From contig NC_064830.1 in the NCBI RefSeq assembly GCF_024166365.1, forward strand, positions 88,592,721 to 88,656,720: a stretch of 64,000 bases of DNA. The letters are read 5' to 3'. Made by a program: the position numbers and the translations under genes. Within the stretch, counting starts at the first letter, position 1; each line of letters opens with the position of its first letter. The notes beneath the pieces were generated by a model that was not told the origin of the DNA, ran no database searches, and saw only the letters and a list, made by a program, of their open reading frames with translations. Source of the DNA: Elephas maximus indicus. Lineage: Eukaryota; Chordata; Mammalia; Proboscidea; Elephantidae. Positions 55,565 through 64,000 of the stretch are shown here, in pieces.

Positions 55565-55690
55565 ATAATGATGCGGAAATGGAGACACAGATTAAGTGAC
55601 TTACCCAAAGCTACGTGGCTAGAAATGGTGGTGACTGGGTTTCACCCAGGAATGCTTGAATCTGGGCTCCAGGCTCCTGAGCTGGACTAG
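55565..55690 (-). repeat. MIR
   Basis: Reverse MIR: 'aagtgacttacccaaagcta', 'gctccaggctcctga'. Confidence 0.65.
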
Positions 55691-55711
55691 TTCCCTTATC
55701 CTATCCCTCTG

Positions 55712-55930
55712 CGAGGTCCTTGGGTGATGCAAACAGTTTGCCCTCGACTATTAACATGAAGGTTGGTGGTTTAAACCCGCTCAGCTGTGCCACAGAAGAA
55801 AGGCCTGACAGTCCATAAAGATGACAGCCAAGAAAACCCTGTGACGCAGTTCTACTCTATAACACATGAGGTCGCTATAAGTCAGAATCACCTTGATTGG
55901 ATGGCAACAGGTTTGGTGTTTTGTTTTGTT
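55712..55930 (+). repeat. AfroSINE, long type
   Basis: Head 'gaggtccttgggtgatgcaa', body 'gaagaaaggcctgacagtcc', tail ending in 'ggtttggtgttttgttttg'. Confidence 0.9.
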
Positions 55931-56474
55931 TTTATTCCTCCATAAGAGTTCAGAGAAGGTGAGGGCTGTAGCTAGGGAGGAGCCTGTCTCTTTCGGGAGC
56001 CTTTTCCCAGCCAGCCATCTCTCCAGTGACCACCACTTGTCCATGGGCCTGGCTGCTGTGCTCATCGCCCTCCACTCTTGTTGATACCCCTGAGTGCTGG
56101 GGTTCCCGCCTGAGCCAGGCAACAGGCTGAGGGTCCACCAGAAAACCTCCCCAGCACATGTCTTACCCCTACAGGGGCTGCCACAGGTCCTGGGCCCTCA
56201 GGTAGCCTGGGAGGGGTGAGGCCCAGGGCTCCTACCTCCCCCAGGGCCTTGCCGGGGAGCGTGTTCCCTCTAGCCCTGGGTACCAGCTGCAGGCACACAG
56301 CATCATGGGCTATTAATAACCACCGAGGATGTGCCCCGGGGAAGGGGCGGACTGTGTGCCAACTGGGAGGGGAGGCTGAGGCAGAGCCAATGGCAGCACC
56401 TCACAGGTGCGAGGAGAACCCCCGGCTGCCCCTGGTGGGGAAGGCAGTGAGAAAGAACGTTTGCTTCCATTTCT

Positions 56475-56890
56475 GCTGCTTGATCTTGAGAAAGCCCCAG
56501 TTCCTTTTTTCTGAACCTCAGTCTCTTCATTGGGAAATGGAGAGTTGGGACACCTGATCTCCAAAGGTCCTTCTGGCTCCAACAGGTCGAAGGATTTGGC
56601 AGAGCCAAAGTGGCCCTTATTTCCAGAACAGAAAACCAAGGCACGGTGAGGAGTCGCCCTTACCCAAGATCACCTGCAGAGTCAACAGCAGAGCCAAGGT
56701 CCCAGGCCCCTCTGTCCAGTAAATTCTTCCTGAGCATCTACTCTGTGCCAAGCATGCTGACAAGTACCCGGTTTCTTCGCTAGAGTAGCCCAACATACTA
56801 GGTGTTCTTAGCCCCATTTTACTGATGGGCAAACGGAGGCTTGGGGAAGTGCTTCTGCCTGCCCAAGGTCACACAGCTAAGGAATTTGCA
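56475..56890. repeat. Cluster of MIR fragments
   Basis: Forward core at 56480-56545 ('ctgaacctcagtctcttcat'), reverse pieces at 56630-56710 and 56720-56890 ('tctactctgtgccaagcatg', 'cccaaggtcacacagctaag'). Confidence 0.65.
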
Positions 56891-57689
56891 CCCTGAGGGG
56901 AAGAAGGAGGAAGGGATTTGAGAATATTTTCCATCTCCTCCTTTTGAACTGGAACAGAATGTGGAGTGGAGTCTATATTTGCGTGGAAGGACTGAAGAGT
57001 GGGCGAGGCCTTATCTAGAATCTCGTGGGCTTTCAGGGACCCTGACCGCCTAACACTTTTTGTAAAAGTGTGGGTGTGGTGCATGGGCACATATTCAGGG
57101 AAGGGGGTCCCAAGCCCTGGGTGACCTGTGAAGGGATAACCACTAGATTGGTTCCTTTCCTAGAGTGGAAAACTGAAGAGAATGAAGGGGGCTGGGCTGG
57201 TCTCCCTTGAGACCAGAGGCAGCAGCCAAAGCCTTTCCAAGTACTTCACAGGCCTCTTTGGGGGGCTAGACGGGCCAGCTTTACTCCACCCCCATCCCGC
57301 AGCAAATAGGAGACCCCGCATGCTATCAGATTTCTGCACTGTGCTAAACAAGCATCAGGGACATACTTCAAGGGAGGTGCTGAGAGGCAGAGAGCCAGAC
57401 AGGGTGCTGGTGGAGTGCGCTGCCTCAGGGGGACAAAGAGGGAGGGCTGCCCGCCTTCCTGAGCACCGGCTGGCCTTCTGTGAGAATTCAGGGCAACCAA
57501 GTTGGACTGGTCCTTCCTCTCTGGCCCGTCTCGGGGGATACGGGTAGGCGTACAGGTGCGATCTCTCAGGCACTTTGGGATTGTCTGGTCCCCCAATCAC
57601 AGCTGGTTCCGTTTACTCCCCAGGCCCAACAGGATTGTACCTAGTGAAAAGTTCCATTCTTACCCTGCCTCCATTCACTCAGTTCCCAC
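56891..57689. other. No recognised feature
   Basis: GC-rich unique sequence. Overlapping frames at 57182-57547 plus and 57246-57596 minus suggest no coding strand. Confidence 0.4.
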
Positions 57690-58450
57690 TCACCAGAAAT
57701 TCATACATCCGTTCACTCATTCAATAAATACTTACTGTGAGCCCTGGTGGCACAGTCGTTAAGAGCTAGGCTTCTGGGTTGGCAGTTCAAATCCACCAGC
57801 CGGTCCTTGGAAACCCTGTAGGACAATTCTACTGTCCTACAGGGTCACTATGAATCAGAACTGACCAAACAGCAACAAGTTTGGTCTTTTTGGTTTAGTA
57901 TATGCCAAGCACTGTGTCTGCCAGCTGTTGGGGAATACAGCAGTGAACACGACCAGACCAACAAAGTCCCTGCCCTCTCAACAACACTTAAGTTCTAGAG
58001 GTGGAGAGAGACAGTCACAATGGGTATCGGAAATACGTAAATTGTGTAATGTGTTAGAAAGTGATACGTTTTCTCGGGGGGAAAAATAGAACAGGGTTAG
58101 GGAGACTGGGAGTGCAGTAGGAGCCCTAGTTGAGAAGGTGTCACTTGAGTAGAACTTGGAGGGAGCTGGCTATATGGATATCTGGGAGAAGAGTGGTCTA
58201 GGCAGAGCAAACAGCCCCTAGGCAGGGAGCTGGTGTGTTCAGGGGGCAACAGGGAGACCAATGTGCCTGGAGCAGAGGAAGGCGGGGTGGGGTACAGGTC
58301 GGAGGGGTAGATTGTGAGGGCCATTGTAAGGGTTTTGGGATGAGGTGGGAGCCATTGGAGGGTGTTGAGCAGGGGAGTAAAGTGACCCCATTGGGTTTTG
58401 ACAGGCTCCCTGGCTACTGTGTCAAGAAGAGACTGGGGAGTTGGGGGTAG
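57690..58450 (-). repeat. L2 LINE, interrupted by a SINE
   Basis: Reverse L2: 'tcactcattcaataaatact', then after the SINE 'atgccaagcactgtgtctgc', 'aatacagcagtgaacacgac', 'gagccattggagggtgttga'. Confidence 0.82.
57737..57897 (+). repeat. AfroSINE
   Basis: 'gagccctggtggcacagtcg' head, 'ggcagttcaaatccaccag' B-box area, degraded tail. Confidence 0.9.
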
Positions 58451-58789
58451 AGGAGGGTCCAGTTAGGAAGTTACTACAGTAGCTGAGAATGTTGATGGCT
58501 CTGACCTGTGTGAGTGAGTCGTGAGTGCCTGGGATAAGTGCACCTTTATTAATTTCTGGTGCATGACTCTAGAATTTATGCAAATACAAGCAAATGAGAG
58601 TATGTATTCTTATTTTCCCCCATTTCAAGGTAGCATACATAAGAAACATCAGGGGGATACAGAGGCCCAGAGAGGGCAAGGGAGCTGGTAGCAGCTGCTA
58701 TGTTCACCAAGAAGAATCCTCTCCTATAGGACTAGGGGAGAGCCAGTGGCACAGCCCTCTGGGGGCATTGGGCACACTACCAAAATTCT

Positions 58790-58985
58790 AAGCACACTCA
58801 CCCTTTGACCGAGAAACCCCATTTTCAGAATGCGTTACACAGACACACCTGCACACTGTGAAATGACTTCTATACAAGGCTACTCGTTGTTTGTAGTGGC
58901 AAAATGTTGGACATAAGCCAAGCATCTATCAGTGTATCAGTAGGGGGCTGGTGTAATCAATGGCTGTATATCTGTATGTAACTTT
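58790..58985 (+). mobile_element. Degraded old L1 3' fragment
   Basis: 'ccctttgaccgagaaacccc', 'gtagtggcaaaatgttggac' and 'gggggctggtgtaatcaatg' fit the end of ORF2 of an old L1. Confidence 0.5.
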
Positions 58986-59152
58986 CAGCCCTGGGGACCT
59001 GAATTTCAATTCCTCAGTAGTTCCTCCATGCCTGGCTCCCTATCCTCCTTGGGCCACCTAGACTTGCACTTAGTGTTGGGCTGGCCTGGGTGCTGTCCAT
59101 GCTTGTGGTGCTGAAGACAACAGGGCTGGAGAGAAGCGCAGGCTGCAGGCCA

Positions 59153-59344
59153 GGGACCAAGAGTCAAAACCCAACCAAACCTGCTGCTGTCGAGTTGATT
59201 CCAACTCATAGCGACCCTACAGGACAGAGTAGAACTGCCCCATAGAGTTTCCAAGGAGTACCTGGTGGATTCAAACTGCCGACCTCTTGGATAGCAGCCA
59301 TAGCATTTAACCACTACACCACCAGGGTTTCCGGGACCAAGAGT
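59153..59344 (-). repeat. AfroSINE with 12-bp target duplications
   Basis: SINE 59165-59332 flanked by gggaccaagagt at 59153-59164 and 59333-59344, without mismatch. Confidence 0.94.
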
Positions 59345-59369
59345 AGAGAAGGGGTATTAGAGCAGGAGA

Positions 59370-59535
59370 ACATCCAAGGTATATGCTTCGCCTTGGGCAA
59401 GTTGCTTAACCTCTCTAAGCCTCAGTGTCCTTATCTGTAAAATGGGGTTGCTGTGAAGGTTGAATGGTCAGCAATATAAAGCCTTGGCACATTGAGAAAA
59501 TAAATGATAATCAGTACTATGTCATTTTAGAGATT
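59370..59535 (+). repeat. MIR
   Basis: 'gccttgggcaagttgcttaa', 'cctctctaagcctcagtgtc', 'gtaaaatggggttgctgtga'. Confidence 0.85.
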
Positions 59536-59549
59536 AAAAAAGGAGAGTG

Positions 59550-60540
59550 GTTAAGCTTTTGGACACCAGAGTGACAATGCCTGGATTTGAATCCTGACTC
59601 TGCCACTTACTGAACAGATAGCCTTGTTCAAGTGACATGATCTCTCCATGCCTCAGTTCCTCATCTGTTAGTTGCCACAGAGTCAGCTCTGACCCCTCAT
59701 ACAACAGAATGAAACATTGCCTGGTCCTATGGCATCCTCATGATGGTTGGTACGCTCGAGTCCATTGTTGTGGCTACTAGAGGGTTCACCTTCCAGCACT
59801 GTATCAGACAATATTCTGTTGTGATCCATAAGGTGTTTTTTTTTTAAATATTTTTGTTGTTGAAAATACAGCAGAACACATACCAATTCAACAATTTCGA
59901 CATATGCAATTCTTTAACACTGATTACATTCTTCAAGTTGTACAACCGTTCTCATCCTCCTTTTCTGAATTGTTCCTCCTCCGTTAACATAAACTCCCTC
60001 TCCCCTAAGCTTCCTATCCTTCTTAGTTTCTGTTGTCAATTTGATCCCATATTTAAAAAAAAAAAACAAAAAACCATTGCCGTGGAGTTGATTCTGACTC
60101 ATAGCGACATAGTTCTTTAAAAGAGCACAATGCCCAAGGCAGACATTCTTTACTAATGAAGCTGAACTATTGTTTGGTTTAAAGAAGACCTCCTGGAATA
60201 TTTTTGGTTTAAGGTTTAAGATCCGTATGGTTTTTACTGGCTAATTTTTGGAAGCAGATTGCCAGACTTACCTTCTAGTCTTTCTTAGTCTGGAAGCTCC
60301 GCTGAAACCTGTCCATCATGGGTGACCCTGCTGCTGTTTGAAGTAGTGGTGGCATAGCTTCCAGCATCATAGCAACATGCAAGTCACCGCTATACAACAG
60401 ACTGAACAGGTGGTGGTTCCTCAACTGTGAATTGAAATTAATAATAGCCCCTGTGTCACAGACTGATAGACAAGTTAATTCACATGAAGCACTTGGCACG
60501 TAATGGGAGTCCCCCAAGTGTTAGCTATTAGCATCACTTG
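59550..60540 (+). repeat. MIR, split by a nested insertion
   Basis: MIR left part 59550-59668 and right part 60417-60540 ('cacagactgatagacaagtt', 'ctattagcatcact'). Target copies ttcctcatctgt (59657-59668) and ttcctcaactgt (60417-60428). Confidence 0.85.
59669..60416 (-). mobile_element. RTE-related afrotherian element, itself holding an L1 and a SINE piece
   Basis: Outer element: 59669-59834 ('caacagaatgaaacattgcc', 'cactgtatcagacaatattc') continues at 60220-60416 ('ctggaagctccgctgaaacc', 'ggtggcatagcttccagcat'). Inside is an L1 3' fragment (minus, T-run at 59835-59844, 59835-60219) flanked by gatccataaggt (59823-59834) and gatccgtatggt (60220-60231). Inside the L1 is a SINE tail fragment, 60054-60108. 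Confidence 0.75.
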
Positions 60541-60689
60541 CCTATTTGTTTCCATCATTATCACCATTCTCATTACAGCACTTCTGGCCTCTCTGTTCCC
60601 AGTGACCAGAGTCGTGCATAGATGCACCCATCTGTGTTCTGCTTTCGGCTGGGGCTGTTAGAGGAGACACCCTGACTTCTAGCTTCTAG

Positions 60690-60800
60690 CGCAGCCCTGC
60701 CACTGACTTTTGGTGTGACCTTGAGCACCTCCCTGTTCCCCTCTGGCCATCAGTCTCTGCATCTATAAAATGGGACTAGTGATACCTCACACAGGCCCCT
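60690..60800 (+). repeat. MIR
   Basis: 'ctgccactgacttttggtgt', 'gaccttgagcacctccctgt', 'ctataaaatgggactagtga'. Confidence 0.85.
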
Positions 60801-60879
60801 AGGGAGATAGCTATGCGCTTACAGGGTCACATTCAGGAAAGCCGAGATATAAAAAGGTACAACTTCCCAAACACATAAA

Positions 60880-60975
60880 GAATTATTCACCCAGCATTTG
60901 TCACACCCTGGCTAAGTGCTGGGAATAGCAAGATGATTAAGACATGGGGCTTGCTTTCAAGGAGCTTAGAAACTT
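60880..60975 (-). repeat. L2 LINE end fragment
   Basis: 'ggctaagtgctgggaatagc' and 'ggggcttgctttcaaggagc' are reverse L2 words. Confidence 0.6.
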
Positions 60976-61189
60976 CCCGAGTTTCTGGCTGGGTTTTTAA
61001 ATCCCCTTCAGGCCCCACTCAGGGTCAGGCCTCCTTGGAAATGCTGGAGCACTGACCACTGCCTGCCTGACCCCATGGTTATCCATGCTTGTGTTTCTCT
61101 GCCTGCCTGCTTTGTAGGCTCATGCCCTTGCTCCGTACCCACCCCATGCCAGCAGCCAGCACAGTGCCTGAGCCCGAGTCAGTGTGGTC

Positions 61190-61680
61190 GTCTGGAATCT
61201 TTAAGTTGCAAGTTACATAAACTCAGCTGAAACCAACTTAAGCCAAAAAGGAAATGCATTGACTCATGGAACAAACATGCAGGATCCAGGCTCTCAAAGT
61301 CATCAGGAATCTGGTTCTCTCATCTTCCAGATTCTTATCTCTTTGTGGCTTCATCCTCAGGCAGACTCTCCCCTCACGGTGGCAAAGCCAGCCTCTGGCA
61401 GCTCCAGGCCTCTGTCCCCCAGCTTTGCAGTCCAAGGGTGAGAGGGCATCTCTCTTCTGACAGCTGCAGTAAAAGTCCAAGGGCTAGCACCCAGAGGGTC
61501 ACCTTGGGACCATGTTCATCCCTGAACCAGTCACAGTGGTCTGGGGAATGGGATGGGCCTGCTGATTGGTCAGGCCTGGGTCATGCCTACCCGGAAAGCC
61601 AGGCTGGAGACAACCCTATTGAGCCACGTGGACTGAGAGGAGAGGGGCCGTTACCCAAAGAAGGGCAGGAAAAACATACA
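61190..61680 (+). repeat. Ancient interspersed repeat, second copy
   Basis: Same order of words as 39890-40300: 'gttgcaagttacataaac', 'ggcttcatcctcaggcagac', 'gaaccagtcacagtggtctg', 'gattggtcaggcctgggtca'. Confidence 0.55.
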
Positions 61681-62364
61681 CAGCCACTCAAGAAACCACT
61701 GAAAATGGTGAGCAAGGCAAGGATTGGGTCAAAACTGGCCTTAAGACAATTTATCTGACTCCTTGTATAGAAGAGATTAGATCAGGGAGCCTGGAGGCAG
61801 GTGGGGGAGGGCATGTGGGGGTGCAGAGAGCTGACTCAGTCATGCAGGCCAAGGGAATGCAGCTCCAGCCCCCTCGCTTCGCAGATGAGCAAAGTGTGGC
61901 AGGTGAGATAGGCCAGAGGGGCTCCTTGACCCCGCTCAGAGCCTGAAATTCTACCGATGTGGTTTTTTCATGGAGACTTTTAATAATAATGTAAATCAAG
62001 GGAGGTGAGATGACCCGCCCAGAAGCAACTATCAGTCAGTGGCACCCTTCCAGACCAGGTCTTTTATTAAGGATACCCTTGGAGCTTGCCCATGCTAGGG
62101 GCATAATGTGGGTCTGTGACCTGAGAGAGGGCACCTGGGCATGAGGACTGAGAAACTTAGAACCCCAGAGTCAGGGTCAGGAAGGCCTGGCTGACATCAC
62201 CGAGCCCAACCTCATCCTGCACTGATTCCTCAACAGATGGGCATGCAGCCTGTGCTTCCACACCCTTAGTGATGGAGAACCCACTTCCTACCCACTGTGA
62301 CTATGAGGATCATCTTATTTTTATTGAAATCTGCCTGGGGCTGACTTCAGAGACCTCACAGAAT
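61681..62364. other. Mostly unassigned; possible L3/CR1-like block at 62200-62340
   Basis: 'agtgatggagaacccacttc' and 'ttattgaaatctgcctgggg' fit an old CR1/L3 relic. The rest is unique-looking. Confidence 0.35.
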
Positions 62365-62612
62365 AGGGTGCATAAGAACATGGGGGTCTGGAGCCTGCTA
62401 GTCTGAGTTCAAATCCCAGCTCTGCTCCTTATTAGCTGTGGATCATGGGCAAGTTACTTAGCCCCTCTGTGCCTCAGTATCCCTTCTGGAAAATGGGAAT
62501 AGTAATAGCACCTACTTCCAAGGGTAGTTGTAATTGTTGAATGATTTAATCCAATAAAGTCCTTAGCACAGGACCTGGTATATGGTAAACACCCCATAAA
62601 TGCTTATCAATA
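62365..62612 (+). repeat. MIR, nearly full length
   Basis: 'tctgagttcaaatcccagct', 'catgggcaagttacttagcc', 'cctctgtgcctcagtatccc', 'cacaggacctggtatatggt'. Confidence 0.93.
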
Positions 62613-62825
62613 TTCACCCACAAGACAGGCAGAGAGCAGACCCTCCTCTCTTTACAGGCTGGTCACCCTCCACTCACTCTTGGGACTGGATCTCCGTGAC
62701 TTGGTCCCCAGTGTTATCACCATCCTGGTTAACCCTATGTGGGCACATCCTAGGCAGCTGACACACCAGGATTCAAATCTCAGTTCTTTTGCTTACTTGC
62801 TACATAACCTTTGGATGAGGTTATG

Positions 62826-63160
62826 TTACAGCTGGCTGCTGTAACAAATGAGCACCCATTCATCAGCTGCCTAACACAATAGATGTTTACTTCTGGTTTC
62901 CATAACAGTGCCAAATAGGTGATACTCATCATAGGAGACCTTCTACATGACAATCCAAGGACCCAGACTCCTCCTGTGTTGTGGCTCTACCATCTCTTGG
63001 AATCTTGGAGTCATCTGCATCAAGCCAGCATACGAGAGAATAGAGAAATTCATATAAGCCCCATCCTGGAAGTGCTGTGCATCACTTCTGTTCACATTCC
63101 ATTGGGGAAAACCAGTCACATGGCCACACCTCGATGCAAAGGAAGCTAGGAAGTATAGCT
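62826..63160 (+). repeat. Ancient interspersed repeat
   Basis: Second copy of the repeat split at 11935-12710: 'ggctgctgtaacaaatgagc', 'ccaaggacccagactcctcc', 'gttcacattccattggggaa'. Confidence 0.6.
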
Positions 63161-63199
63161 CCCCACTGGACAGTTGCTTTCCAGCAACAACTTTGTGTT

Positions 63200-63304
63200 A
63201 TAGAAAAGGATACCTGAATTTTCGTGGTGGACAGTTGGCTGTCTTTGCTATAACCATGGGCAAGTCATTAACCTCTTGGGCCTCTGTTCCTCATCTATGA
63301 AATA
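63200..63304 (+). repeat. MIR fragment
   Basis: 'accatgggcaagtcattaac', 'ctcttgggcctctgttcctc', 'atctatgaaataaaaagc'. Confidence 0.6.
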
Positions 63305-63432
63305 AAAAGCATTGAATTGTAGTGACAGTTGCACAGCTCTATAAATTTCCTAAAATTACTGAATTGTGCCTTACAATGGGTGAAATTTATAGTATATAAG
63401 CTATGCCTCAACTAAGCTGTTAAAAAAAAATA
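63305..63432 (+). mobile_element. Old L1 3' end
   Basis: 'attgtgccttacaatgggtg', 'aaatttatagtatataagc', 'cctcaactaagctgtt' and a terminal A-run. Confidence 0.7.
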
Positions 63433-64000
63433 GGAAGTATTTTGCCCCCTTAAGCAGGGTGGTTGCAAGGACTTGGTGAGTGAGATTTTACCAAGCTGGC
63501 ACCGTGTGCACGTGTGCGTGTGTGGTGAGGGAAGTTCAAAGTAGGTCTGAGTTGTATTATGAGCTAGGTGTAGCTTTCACAAGAGCGGCACCCAGCTGGA
63601 GCCACCTGCCAACAGGAAGTGGTAGGCAGTTCACTCTTCTTGCTTGGGAACCAACACAGGGTGGAGGGAAGCCCCCCCACACCCACTGTGGGCCCCCAGG
63701 CACGTGGCAGAACACCCAGCCCTGCCAAGCCCAAGGACCAGAGCCATTGTGACCAGAGCCACACCTGCTGCCATGAAGCCCTGGTGACACCCGCCAGCCC
63801 GCTGCCTTCGGCAACAGATGGGCCATCAAGGCCTCCCTTGGGGCCAGTAAGACGCACACTTGGTGGGTATAGGGAATGTGGGCAGACACAGTGCTGACCA
63901 CACGGGGTGGAATGAGGTCAGCCAGAGGATCCACCCCCCTCCACCCTGGTGCTTGAAAGTCCATAGCTGGTCCTTCAATTGAATGCAGTGATAATAATTA
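63433..64000. other. No recognised feature
   Basis: GC-rich unique sequence with opposing open frames (63557-63964 minus, 63480-63752 plus), no exon signals I trust. Confidence 0.4.

Overview
This is mammalian nuclear DNA, almost certainly from an afrotherian and most likely an elephant. More than 20 copies of a tRNA-derived SINE (AfroSINE type) share a tail with an RTE-class LINE present in two long copies, and L1 elements carry matching lineage-specific 3' UTRs. Older repeats (L2, MIR, MER5-type hAT, MLT1 LTRs, HAL1) form the background. No complete protein-coding gene lies in the window, and the open frames are short and behave like chance or transposon-derived frames. Element names come from memory of family consensus sequences, not from a search.

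Layout. 1-5.2 kb: mostly unique DNA with a SINE, a MER5-type element, an L1 3' end with perfect target duplications, and a possible conserved non-coding block near 4.65 kb. 5.2-6.6 kb: a ~30-bp CCAAT-containing minisatellite split by an RTE LINE. 7.0-7.8 kb: an L2 tail interrupted by a ~187-bp element with inverted ends; a relative lies inside a SINE at 12.1 kb. 7.8-9.3 kb: GC-rich unique DNA with one well-bounded 42-bp candidate exon. 9.3-16.5 kb: L2/MIR background, including a minus-strand L2 broken by L1, RTE and MLT1 insertions. 16.6-26.3 kb: an L1 3' UTR split by a decayed class I-like endogenous retrovirus (17910-26004, minus strand), each of whose LTRs holds a different later insertion. 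26.9-31.5 kb: a HAL1-like LINE broken into pieces by L1, hAT, LTR and RTE insertions. 32-42.5 kb: L2, MIR, L1, SINEs, a long (TG)n and a TAATTA cluster at 38.0 kb. 42.5-46.3 kb: a tRNA-Gly-like SINE, a SLC35E1 retropseudogene and an RPS6 retropseudogene (minus, split by a SINE).

At 48.1-49.2 kb is a CpG island with the features of a promoter. A plus-strand gene probably begins here: a long GC-rich first exon ends at the first of three closely spaced CAG|GT donors, and a 79-bp second exon follows a strong pyrimidine tract and holds an ATG in good context just 11 bases before the next donor. The rest of that gene would lie in or beyond the remaining ~14.5 kb, which shows only MIR, L2, L1 and SINE sequence. 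I cannot name the gene. On this reading the first 48 kb is upstream, intergenic or regulatory DNA, and the TAATTA cluster and other unique blocks could be its distal elements.
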